Of a stretch of 62,285 bases of DNA, positions 51,223-58,937 are shown one piece after another (position 1 is the first letter of the stretch; every line of letters begins with the position of its first letter). The notes below the pieces were generated by a model, which had not been told where the DNA came from, made no database searches, and saw only the letters and a list, made by a program, of their open reading frames with translations. The DNA comes from Candidatus Pacearchaeota archaeon CG10_big_fil_rev_8_21_14_0_10_34_76 (GTDB lineage: Archaea > Nanobdellota > Nanobdellia > Pacearchaeales > GW2011-AR1): assembly GCA_002763075.1 (NCBI GenBank), contig PFDB01000002.1, forward strand, positions 1-62,285. The letters are read 5' to 3'. A program made the translations under genes and the position numbers.

Positions 51223-52179
51223 ATGACATCAAATAGATTGATTAACATTAACAAAAAGGGACTGGAATTCACATTTGCATGGCTTTTTGCCATAATAGCC
51301 GGTGCGGTGATAATTTTCATTGCTATTTATGCAACAACCCAGTTTATTGGGACAAGTAAAGATGCATCTAATGCAAAAATAACTGGAGAGGTTGGAAGCA
51401 TTTTAGAGTCTGTGGAGACTAGCCTTGAAGAAGGGAAACAAATAAAGATTGAATTCCCTGATGAAACCAGGATTTACAATAGGTGTGATGATTTTGGAAA
51501 TTTTGGAAGGCAGCTTCTTAGTGTAAGTGTGCGAAGCGGAATTGGAAATGAGTTTCAAAGATCTGAAAATGAACAAGCATTTTTTGATAAATATATATTC
51601 TCAGAGGAACTTGTGCAAGGAAAGGAAGTCAATATCTTTGTAAAACCTTTTGAGATGCCGTATAAAATAGCTAGTTTGGCATATATCTATTCAGAAAATT
51701 ATTGTTTTGTCAACCCTAGTGGAGATATAGAAGATGAGATCAGAGGGTTAAACCTAAAAAATGTTAATATAAGTGAGAGTGTTGGGGGGTGTGCAAGAGA
51801 GAGTATTAAGGTGTGCTTTGAAAGTGCGGGTTGTGATGTGAATGTGAATCTTGAAGAACAAAGTGTCACAAAAAATAGAATCAAAGTATTTTATGAGGGG
51901 GATTCTTTAATGTATGGAGCAATTTTTGCAGAGCCAGAGATATATTTGTGCCAGGTAACAAGACTAATGAAGAGAACTGGAGAACTTGCACATGTTTATT
52001 CTTTGAAGGCAGAATTTTTAGAGGGAAAAGGATGTACAACAGGATTAGACAATAAGATGAAAATATATGCTTCTAATCTTGCTAATGTAGAATCTGATAA
52101 AGATGATATTAAAGCTATTGGAATAGAAAGTACAGAAATAAGGAGGAGTAATGAAAAATTATCTTGTAAGCTGTTCTAA
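51223..52179 (+). CDS. pilin-like single-span protein, large outside domain
   Basis: A 318-residue protein with the pilin-like segment KKGLEFTFAWLFAIIAGAVI near 11-30 and an outside domain with several cysteines (C-x-C pairs near 164 and 190-202). ATG 51223 is chosen because GGAGGG (51209-51214) lies 8 nt upstream; the longer frame from 51205 would place that ribosome site inside the coding sequence. It overlaps the next gene by 29 nt. Confidence 0.75.
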   Translation: MTSNRLININKKGLEFTFAWLFAIIAGAVIIFIAIYATTQFIGTSKDASNAKITGEVGSILESVETSLEEGKQIKIEFPDETRIYNRCDDFGNFGRQLLSVSVRSGIGNEFQRSENEQAFFDKYIFSEELVQGKEVNIFVKPFEMPYKIASLAYIYSENYCFVNPSGDIEDEIRGLNLKNVNISESVGGCARESIKVCFESAGCDVNVNLEEQSVTKNRIKVFYEGDSLMYGAIFAEPEIYLCQVTRLMKRTGELAHVYSLKAEFLEGKGCTTGLDNKMKIYASNLANVESDKDDIKAIGIESTEIRRSNEKLSCKLF

Positions 52180-52663
52180 GGGCCAGATGAAGGTTCAGCA
52201 GATGGCTTTTGTGCTTGTGGCATTAGTTATATTTTTTGTTATAATAGGATTATTTTTCCTCAGTATATCCCTCTCCTCGTTGAAGAACTCTGCTCAAGAG
52301 ATTAGAGAGAAAGATGTATTAGAGAGCATAAAGAGAGTCACTTCTATTCCTGAATTTGCATGGACTATAGATGATTGTGCGTCTTGTATTGATATGGATA
52401 AGGCAATGGCGTTTAAGGGAAGGGCAAGTTATGTTGGATTTTGGGATTATTCATTCTTTAGAATTGAGAAAGTTTATCCTATTGAATCTGGTGGAGAATG
52501 TACATTATATAACTATCCTGAATGCAATACATTGACTTTAATCAATAAAAGCATAATTCCAGATAGTAAGAGCGCTTTTGTTTCTCTTTGTAGGTATGAA
52601 CCTGAAGAAGGTTATTATAAATGTGAGCTGGGGAAGGTAATAATTGCGGGGGAGGCAATATGA
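52151..52663 (+). CDS. pilin-like single-span protein
   Basis: A 170-residue protein with a KGQMKVQQMAFVLVALVIFF start (10-29) and an outside domain with cysteine pairs, CASC near 75-78 and others further on. AGGAGG (52141-52146) precedes the start. It overlaps its neighbours by 29 and 4 nt, so the four genes are translated together. Confidence 0.75.
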   Translation: MKNYLVSCSKGQMKVQQMAFVLVALVIFFVIIGLFFLSISLSSLKNSAQEIREKDVLESIKRVTSIPEFAWTIDDCASCIDMDKAMAFKGRASYVGFWDYSFFRIEKVYPIESGGECTLYNYPECNTLTLINKSIIPDSKSAFVSLCRYEPEEGYYKCELGKVIIAGEAI

Positions 52664-53163
52664 TGAAAAAAGGACAAGAGGAGATTGTAGGATTTATTAT
52701 GGTTGTGGTATTAGTAGTAGTTATCCTCCTTATCTTCTTAGGACTAAATATACGAAGTGGGGATAATCCTATTTTGCAAGATAGTGTCAAAGCAAGACAA
52801 TTTTTAGAGAGTTCTATGGAATTTACTACAGATTGTGCAATAGGATATATTCCCGCCTATGCTAGAATAGGGGAAGTTATAAGAGAATGTTCAAGAGGAG
52901 GGAGATGTGTTGATGGTAGAAGCTCGTGCGAAGTGCTAAATACAAGTATTTCTGGGCTTGTGGATGCAGGGTTTAATATAGGGGAAGATAATCCCATAAA
53001 AGGATTTAGGTTCAGGTCTTATTATTCATCTAATTCAAGCAATTCTGAAGAGGATATTATAGAACTGTCAAGGGGGCAATGTAATAATTCATTGACTGGC
53101 TCAGAATATCTTATTCCTGCATTTCCTGGAAGGATTGTGACATCTGTTGAATTGTGTAGTTAA
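52660..53163 (+). CDS. pilin-like single-span protein, end of operon
   Basis: A 167-residue protein with KKGQEEIVGFIMVVVLVVVI at 3-22, the most pilin-like N-terminus of the operon (a Glu follows the Gly-Gln as in class III signal peptides). Cysteine residues near 58, 76, 82 and 89 suggest disulfides. The start overlaps the previous stop (ATGATGA) and has GGGGAGG upstream. It ends 3 nt inside the convergent wHTH gene. Confidence 0.76.
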   Translation: MMKKGQEEIVGFIMVVVLVVVILLIFLGLNIRSGDNPILQDSVKARQFLESSMEFTTDCAIGYIPAYARIGEVIRECSRGGRCVDGRSSCEVLNTSISGLVDAGFNIGEDNPIKGFRFRSYYSSNSSNSEEDIIELSRGQCNNSLTGSEYLIPAFPGRIVTSVELCS

Positions 53164-53519
53164 AGCTTTAATTCTATATTTATAGAATCCAAAATAATCC
53201 TTGGTCTAAGCCTTTCTCTTTTACCTGTTTTCTCTGCTATCAGATCTATAAACCCAAATTTTTCCATTAATTTGATATCATCACTCACAGATTTGAAGTC
53301 TCTACCGAGCATCTTCGCTAAGGCATAAACAGATTTTGGACTCTTTGTTTTTATTGTGTGCATCATCCTTGCCTTTTCATTTGAAAGCAATCCCCTTAAA
53401 GCAGAAAGGCCTTCAAAGTCGTAATCCTTTTTGTTTCCAGGAAACTTTTTGAATAAAGCTGAGAATGTTCCCTGTTTATCGACGATAGTTATTTGCATGC
53501 TCTTTGTTTTTTGCGCCAT
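53160..53519 (-). CDS. winged-helix regulator (HVO_A0114-like)
   Basis: A 119-residue DNA-binding protein. LRGLLSNEKARMMHTIKTKS (about 41-60), then SVYALAKMLGRDFKSVSDDI (62-81) and KLMEKFGFIDLI make a winged helix of the type seen in archaeal HVO_A0114-like regulators. It is convergent with the last pilin-like gene and diverges from the S-layer gene. The strong inverted repeat upstream (53541-53594) is its probable operator. Confidence 0.82.
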   Translation of the reverse strand: MAQKTKSMQITIVDKQGTFSALFKKFPGNKKDYDFEGLSALRGLLSNEKARMMHTIKTKSPKSVYALAKMLGRDFKSVSDDIKLMEKFGFIDLIAEKTGKRERLRPRIILDSINIELKL

Positions 53520-53540
53520 TTTTTACTATATATGTTTTTT

Positions 53541-53594
53541 TATAACCTATATATCTTTAATAACTTATGTATTTATATGTTTCTATAGGTTATA
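53541..53594. promoter_or_regulatory. inverted-repeat operator between regulator and S-layer genes
   Basis: TATAACCTATA (53541-53551) is perfectly repeated in inverse as TATAGGTTATA (53584-53594), with a 32-bp AT-rich spacer that holds a degenerate half-site (TAACTTAT, 53570-53577). It starts 22 bp before the regulator's start codon and lies about 340 bp before the S-layer gene. Confidence 0.7.
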
Positions 53595-53932
53595 TATGGG
53601 TTGATAATACATATAAAATTTGGGTGCTTAGTTTAACTGTCTTAAGAGATGAGGATAAATCCCAAAGTGATACCGAAAGATTTATAAATGAATCCCAGTT
53701 TTAAGGGTAAATCTTGGATTTTTATAGGCCTGATGTACAAAGCTTTTTAAAGGGTTTTGAATTATATGTATTACTCCAAAGCGGAGTACCGACGGGAGTT
53801 GTGCTTTTAGGAGCACAATTTCAGTGTCAGTAGCTTAATTCATGCTACTTGACGAGACGAGCTGTAAAAAGCTTCCCTTACGGGAGCCTTGAGGGGCTGT
53901 CAACGTACAAAGCTGAAAGGGGGTTAAAAAAA
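53595..53932 (+). promoter_or_regulatory. promoters and structured leader of the S-layer gene
   Basis: Two TATA-like boxes are seen: GATTTATAAATG (about 53679-53690) and CTTTTTAAAG (53743-53752). The second would start transcription near 53770, giving a leader of about 165 nt with four hairpins: TACTCC/GGAGTA (53772-53788), TTGTGCT/AGCACAA (53799-53818), AGTAGC/GCTACT (53829-53849) and AAGCTTCCC/GGGAGCCTT (53869-53890, one mismatch). Ribosome site AAAGGGGG lies at about 53916-53923. The 10-mer GTACAAAGCT occurs twice (53735 and 53905). Confidence 0.65.
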
Positions 53933-56380
53933 ATGAGATTTAATTTTAGAAAAATCGCATCTGCAGCTGCATCAACCTTAATGGTTGGATCTACAGTTGC
54001 TTTGGCTGCTGCCGCAAGCTATCCTGCTCCCTTCGTGACTAACGGACAGGCAGACGTAGGAATTGTTTACGGAAGCAGTGCTCAGCCAACTGACTTGGTC
54101 GCAGCTACAGATATTGCTACAAATCTACAATCTGCTTTGACTTCACAGGGAGGCAACAGCGGAGGAACTCCAACAGGCGGGGACTTTGTCCAACTAGATA
54201 GATCTAGTGACCGTTTGAACCTAGGAAATGCTGTCAACGGGCCTTTCGGGCCAACAGTTGATGACGATGACTTGGAAGTTCTTTTAGCTGACGGCACATA
54301 CTCTGCTGAAGACAATGATGAGTTTGATTATGAACAGAAGATAACCTTAGGAGCTTTTTCATTAAGTCATTTCAGAGACTCTGACTATGAATCTCTTGTA
54401 GGCTTAAGTGAGAGAACTCCAGTTATTGGATTCCAAATCAGTTCATCAAATACATTGATTGCTAACTATTCTCTTGATTTCACTTCTGATGCTGAATCAG
54501 ACGTTGCTTCAGGTGATTTGGAGGATTTTGAAGGAAGCGACATAATGCTGTTTGGCAAGAAATATTATGTTTCTGATGCTAAAAACGGCACTGCTGCTGC
54601 AAACTTCGGAACATTCACATTACTAGATTCTGCAACTACAGGAATAGTTTCTGAAGGAGAAACTATAAGTGTTACAGAGAGTGGAAAGACATACAATGTA
54701 CAGATTACATTCATAAGCAGTGATAAGGTCATTTTTGATGTTAATGGTGAAACTACTAATTCCATGAGTGAAGGGGAGACCTATAAACTATCAGATGGAA
54801 CATATGTAAGCCTTAGGGATAACTTATATGTTTCAAAAGATACTGGAATCAGTAAAGCCGAGTTTAGCATTGGTTCTGGAAAGTTAGAGATAACTTCTGG
54901 AAACGAAATTAAAATGAACGATGACACTGTTGATGGTGTAAGAGCATGGTTTGTCAGAGGAACATCTGTTTCTGGCGCTGAGAGACTTGACAAGGTAGTT
55001 GTTGAATGGGTAACTGATGAGGAAGAGTTTATCACATCTGAAACAGGGCTTCAAATGCCTGGTCTTGGGGGAATCAAGTTCACAATGAACGATTTCTTTA
55101 GACCAACTGAGGAGACCATAACTGTTGCAGGAGATTCTGATACAAATCTACAGATAACATGGCCATTTGTGGATGGAAGCGCAAGCTTACATCTATTATA
55201 TGCTAATGCATCTGGAGAATTTTTAGGAATTGGAAAGGCAGCAGATGAAAGGTTAGCTACATCAGCAAACACTACATTGACATACTATGAGAAACAGACT
55301 AATGACAATTATCATAGGTATTTCATAGCTTCGTACAATACCACTACAGATTCTTCATCTTATTTATTGTCTGCAAACATCAGAGAAGATACTGATGCAA
55401 ACAGAAATGAAACAATAATAAAGAATGAGATCACTGGTGAGACATTCGGAGCAAGAACTGCTGGAGATACATTGGACGTTGGAGATGTTAGATTAACAAT
55501 TGTTGCTGTTGACAGGAACGCATCTGACGAGTGGATGACTATCTCTGCAGGAACAAACACTAATTTCAACACAATCTATACAAAGGGTGGTTTGAAAGCG
55601 TGGTTGCCTGTAGATCAGAACGCTACCTACATTAATGGAGGTATTGACTTTACTGACGCAGATCAAGCTATTGCTGGAGCAGGACACAATATGGACACTT
55701 GGTTACTCTTCTTTGATGAAGAAGACAAAGACGATAATATTGCTGCTGGAACTGCATTCAATCTGACTGCTGACGACAACTCCGATGGAGATGTACATGT
55801 CACGCAAGTTAGTGGATCAGGCAGTGGAGGTCCTGGAGCTCAGGAAGTGGGAGACAGTACTGGAGTCTATGAAGCCTATCTGACATCTGATGTTGCTACA
55901 AGGACATTGCACTACACCAAACCTGATAGGGATTGGGCAGAAGTGCTGTATCCTGCAGGAAGCGATGGAGATTCAGAATCATATGCTGAAGTGTTCTTGG
56001 CTGAAACTTCTACAAGTAGTGGAAGCGGAGGAAGCTTAGGCAGTGTGACTGTTCTTGATAGTGAAGCTTCACAGGTATCTGCCAATCACTTAATTGTTGT
56101 TGGTGGAAGCTGTGTTAACACTGTTGCTGCTCAATTGTTAGGAAGCTCTAGCCCTATGTGCGGAAGCGCATTCGAATCAGCTGCTGGAATTGGTTCTGGA
56201 AGCTACTTAATCCAGACATTCAATAATCCATTCAGCGGAGCAAAGGTTGCTACATTAGTGGCAGGTTATAACGCTGCTGATACAACCAATGCTGCAAAGG
56301 CACTAACAACTCAGACTGTAGACACAACTGTTGGCAAGAAGTACACTGGTACATCTTCTGATAGTCTTGAGTTAGCTTAA
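53933..56380 (+). CDS. S-layer protein (Methanococcus-type)
   Basis: An 815-residue exported protein that probably builds the surface lattice. ATG 53933 starts the signal peptide (1-27: MRFNFRKIASAAASTLMVGS then Ala-rich), and YPAPFVTNGQADVGIVYGSS (30-49) followed by PTDLVAATDIATNLQ matches the N-terminus of the S_layer_MJ family. The C-terminal part (about 690-800) has the family's repeat of the same fold, with LIVVGGSCVNTVAAQLLG. There is no C-terminal anchor. Long, low-cysteine and Gly/Ser/Thr/Asp-rich. The leader, strong ribosome site and T-rich terminator fit very high expression. Confidence 0.93.
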   Translation: MRFNFRKIASAAASTLMVGSTVALAAAASYPAPFVTNGQADVGIVYGSSAQPTDLVAATDIATNLQSALTSQGGNSGGTPTGGDFVQLDRSSDRLNLGNAVNGPFGPTVDDDDLEVLLADGTYSAEDNDEFDYEQKITLGAFSLSHFRDSDYESLVGLSERTPVIGFQISSSNTLIANYSLDFTSDAESDVASGDLEDFEGSDIMLFGKKYYVSDAKNGTAAANFGTFTLLDSATTGIVSEGETISVTESGKTYNVQITFISSDKVIFDVNGETTNSMSEGETYKLSDGTYVSLRDNLYVSKDTGISKAEFSIGSGKLEITSGNEIKMNDDTVDGVRAWFVRGTSVSGAERLDKVVVEWVTDEEEFITSETGLQMPGLGGIKFTMNDFFRPTEETITVAGDSDTNLQITWPFVDGSASLHLLYANASGEFLGIGKAADERLATSANTTLTYYEKQTNDNYHRYFIASYNTTTDSSSYLLSANIREDTDANRNETIIKNEITGETFGARTAGDTLDVGDVRLTIVAVDRNASDEWMTISAGTNTNFNTIYTKGGLKAWLPVDQNATYINGGIDFTDADQAIAGAGHNMDTWLLFFDEEDKDDNIAAGTAFNLTADDNSDGDVHVTQVSGSGSGGPGAQEVGDSTGVYEAYLTSDVATRTLHYTKPDRDWAEVLYPAGSDGDSESYAEVFLAETSTSSGSGGSLGSVTVLDSEASQVSANHLIVVGGSCVNTVAAQLLGSSSPMCGSAFESAAGIGSGSYLIQTFNNPFSGAKVATLVAGYNAADTTNAAKALTTQTVDTTVGKKYTGTSSDSLELA

Positions 56381-56391
56381 ACGCAAAAAAC

Positions 56392-56424
56392 TTTTTTCTT
56401 TTTTTTCTTTTTTTTCTTTTTTAT
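56392..56424 (+). terminator. long oligo-T terminator after the S-layer gene
   Basis: Thirty-three bases with only three interruptions of T, starting 11 nt after the stop codon. It is the longest T-run seen in the window and fits a strong stop after a highly transcribed gene. Confidence 0.7.
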
Positions 56425-56499
56425 TCTGGTGTAATCGAGATTCTGTTATCCTAAATTGCAATGGTTAATTTTTTAAACTGAGAGTTATTTTACTTTAAA

Positions 56500-57045
56500 A
56501 TGAGAAAAATAAGGACGCCTGAAGAAGTAGAAAAGTCTGAGAAAAGAAAAAGATTGATTGTAGGAGTTATTTTAATTGGCTTAATGGCATTTAGCAGTTT
56601 GGGATATGCTTTTTTTGGTCTTGGAAGTTCCTCGGAATCAGATGAGAGTTTATCTAATCCATATTTTGATGGAAACCAATGGATATTGGATACTGGAGGG
56701 ATTAAATTTTATCTTGTCAATTCTGTAGAAAGTGTGAAGGATATTCCTGTGGATATAGAGAATAACCTTCAAGATTATCTGGGGGCTCCACTCTTTATTG
56801 CTTCAGATAACGATCTTAGCACAAATGAAGTGGCTGCAAATCTTGGACAATATTCATCTAGGATGCAAAGGGCGTGTTATGGGGCGTGTGAAGAGGATCT
56901 TCCAGAAAAGGATTGTACTGAGAACCTTATAGTCTTTAGAGAGTCTGAGCAAAAAAGTGTTTTGCAAGAAGATAAATGCGTATTTATCAATGGAGACATT
57001 GAATCAGTTGATGCATTTTTATATAGCTTAGCGGGGAATTACTAG
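56500..57045 (+). CDS. anchored exported protein of unknown function
   Basis: A 181-residue protein with a charged cytoplasmic start, one membrane span (about 19-40) and an outside domain with four cysteines (near 128, 132, 140 and 161). No known family. Box TTTTTTAAACTG is 27 nt upstream. It resembles the next gene in layout and may be its partner. Confidence 0.7.
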   Translation: MRKIRTPEEVEKSEKRKRLIVGVILIGLMAFSSLGYAFFGLGSSSESDESLSNPYFDGNQWILDTGGIKFYLVNSVESVKDIPVDIENNLQDYLGAPLFIASDNDLSTNEVAANLGQYSSRMQRACYGACEEDLPEKDCTENLIVFRESEQKSVLQEDKCVFINGDIESVDAFLYSLAGNY

Positions 57046-57078
57046 AAACATTTAAAACACTCGAGCGTATTTGATTTT

Positions 57079-57735
57079 ATGCCAAGTAAAAAAACAAAAC
57101 AAGAGAATAAGGTAGAAAAAGACCTCATGAAGGTAATCGGATTTTTCATTTTTTTAGTGGTTTTGTTCATTGTGGCAAGCTGGTTTTTTAAAAATTTGAA
57201 CCATTTTGATTATGAGGGGTTGACTTTCACTAAGGAAAAATTTGGAGAGCTTACATTTTACCATTATAGTTATTTATTTGAGAATAAGAAGGGGCAAATA
57301 ACTGAGTACAATTTATACCTTAGGACTAATCCCAGTGCAAATAATGTTCCAGTTTACGCGGAGAATGACATTGTGTTTAAATCACCTTCCTTTGCAGAAA
57401 GCACTGCGTTTATAACTATAGATACCCTTGGATTGCCCCAATGCACTGAGAGCTTTGCTGCAATAGGCACGTTGTCTAAATTTTTAGCAGATAATCAGAT
57501 AACTGTTAAATCTGGGAATATGAATGAAAGCGAGGCGAGTATACAAGGCCATAATTATGTCACTTGTGATAATACTAAAGCACAGAATGTAAGAGTAATC
57601 CAGATTGTTGGAGGAAATGAGAGCAGGATTGATATAAATGGGAGTTGTTATACAATTAGTGTTGGAGAGGATTGCAAAATAATGCAAGCTATAGAAAAAT
57701 TTGAACTGCAGACCATTTTAGATGCTAGAACTTAG
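57079..57735 (+). CDS. anchored exported protein of unknown function
   Basis: A 218-residue protein with a Lys-rich start, one membrane span (about 18-37) and an outside domain with four cysteines (near 121, 163, 193 and 199). AACATTTAAAACAC is 26 nt upstream. It has the same N-in/C-out plan as the 56500 protein but little sequence in common. Convergent with DedA, overlapping by 11 nt. Confidence 0.7.
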   Translation: MPSKKTKQENKVEKDLMKVIGFFIFLVVLFIVASWFFKNLNHFDYEGLTFTKEKFGELTFYHYSYLFENKKGQITEYNLYLRTNPSANNVPVYAENDIVFKSPSFAESTAFITIDTLGLPQCTESFAAIGTLSKFLADNQITVKSGNMNESEASIQGHNYVTCDNTKAQNVRVIQIVGGNESRIDINGSCYTISVGEDCKIMQAIEKFELQTILDART

Positions 57736-58363
57736 TTTTGCTTTTTCTTTTAAGTGTTAAATACACATATATTAAGATTGTAACCAGGCACATCATAACA
57801 ACTATGGCAGTTATTAGAGTAATGTTTTGCCTAATCATCTCAAGATTATCTCCTATGAAATACCCTAATGATATGAGAATTATACTCCATATGCCTGATC
57901 CCAATGCTGTAAATATTATGAACCCTGCGAGGGGCATTTTTGAAAATCCTGCAGGTAAGGATATAAGCTGTCTAACTATGGGGATTAATCTTCCTACAAG
58001 AGTTGTTATTTTTCCATGTTTTGTAAAAAATCTATCAGAATAAGCTAATTTTTCAGTATTTAAAAATAATATTTTCCCGTACTTTTTTATTAATAAATTA
58101 ATGGTGCTCCTTCCAAGATAAAGGGCGAGTGTGTAGTTTATCGTTGCACCGAGAATGCTTCCAAGTATCGAAACAGCTAAGACTCCTAAAAAGGACATAT
58201 TTCCTTGTGCGACAACTGCTCCTGCAGGTATAAGAATTGCTTCGCTGGGAAATGGAATGAATGAGCTTTCAATAGTCATTAGAAGGAAAACTCCAAGATA
58301 ACCAAGAGCATTTGCAGTCTCTAGAATAAATGTAACTAGTTGATTTAGGATTTCTGAGATCAT
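57725..58363 (-). CDS. DedA-family membrane protein
   Basis: A 212-residue VTT/DedA protein. ESSFIPFPSEAILIPAGAVV (32-51) and GRLIPIVRQLISLPAGFSKM (about 123-142) are the two conserved re-entrant-loop regions, the latter with the family's G-R-x-x-P-x-x-R pattern. DedA proteins are implicated in undecaprenyl- or polyprenyl-phosphate and phospholipid translocation. It overlaps by 4 nt the archaeosortase gene in the same operon. Confidence 0.92.
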   Translation of the reverse strand: MISEILNQLVTFILETANALGYLGVFLLMTIESSFIPFPSEAILIPAGAVVAQGNMSFLGVLAVSILGSILGATINYTLALYLGRSTINLLIKKYGKILFLNTEKLAYSDRFFTKHGKITTLVGRLIPIVRQLISLPAGFSKMPLAGFIIFTALGSGIWSIILISLGYFIGDNLEMIRQNITLITAIVVMMCLVTILIYVYLTLKRKSKTKF

Positions 58364-58893
58364 TTTTTAGATTTAATCTTTTTTGATTCTGATTCTTTAT
58401 AAATTAATCTCATATCAGAGTATATTGGAATGTGATTTATTTTGAATATCTTTACATTTGCAAACCATATCACCATGATTAGAATTGTGCTTCCAATATA
58501 CCACGTTGATTCATGAGCAAAATCAAAATAGGAGTAGTTATTAGAAAATAGTATGCTGAAGACAATTATTCTAAAGATATTCAAAATAAAAAATAAACCA
58601 ATTATGAACAGCAAGCTTTTTGTTCTGATTTTTTTATCCATTGGAGTGGTTAGATTTAAGATTAATAACAGATAATATGCTGAGCCTGCTATGCATGCAG
58701 GAATAAGATTTATTTGAATACCCCTAAAGAAAATTGAATTACCGGATAATGTTGCATCTGAAATTATATTTAATGCAAAGAAAGAAATATATATTGTAAT
58801 GGGAGATATGAGAAAGTATATCATAAACAATCCGTTAAGCCCCAGAATAAGAAGAATTGCGTAACGAATTATCAAGTCAGAGAGTTTATTCAT
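58360..58893 (-). CDS. archaeosortase-like transpeptidase
   Basis: A 177-residue integral membrane protein of the exosortase/archaeosortase type. The catalytic residues are in the expected order and context: Cys67 in LIPACIAGSAYY, Arg108 in FFILNIFRI and His127 in DFAHESTWY, all near membrane-outside boundaries. Archaeosortases cleave a C-terminal signal and join the protein to a membrane lipid. ATG 58893 is chosen over a preceding TTG. The DedA gene follows with 4-nt overlap. Confidence 0.85.
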   Translation of the reverse strand: MNKLSDLIIRYAILLILGLNGLFMIYFLISPITIYISFFALNIISDATLSGNSIFFRGIQINLIPACIAGSAYYLLLILNLTTPMDKKIRTKSLLFIIGLFFILNIFRIIVFSILFSNNYSYFDFAHESTWYIGSTILIMVIWFANVKIFKINHIPIYSDMRLIYKESESKKIKSKK

Positions 58894-58937
58894 CAAGGAA
58901 TTAAACTAAAAATGTTTAAATCTCTTTGGGAGAAAAA

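Noticed and set aside
53849-53932. 28 extra codons before the S-layer start
   Set aside because: They lie in the hairpin leader; the signal peptide and ribosome site place the start at 53933.
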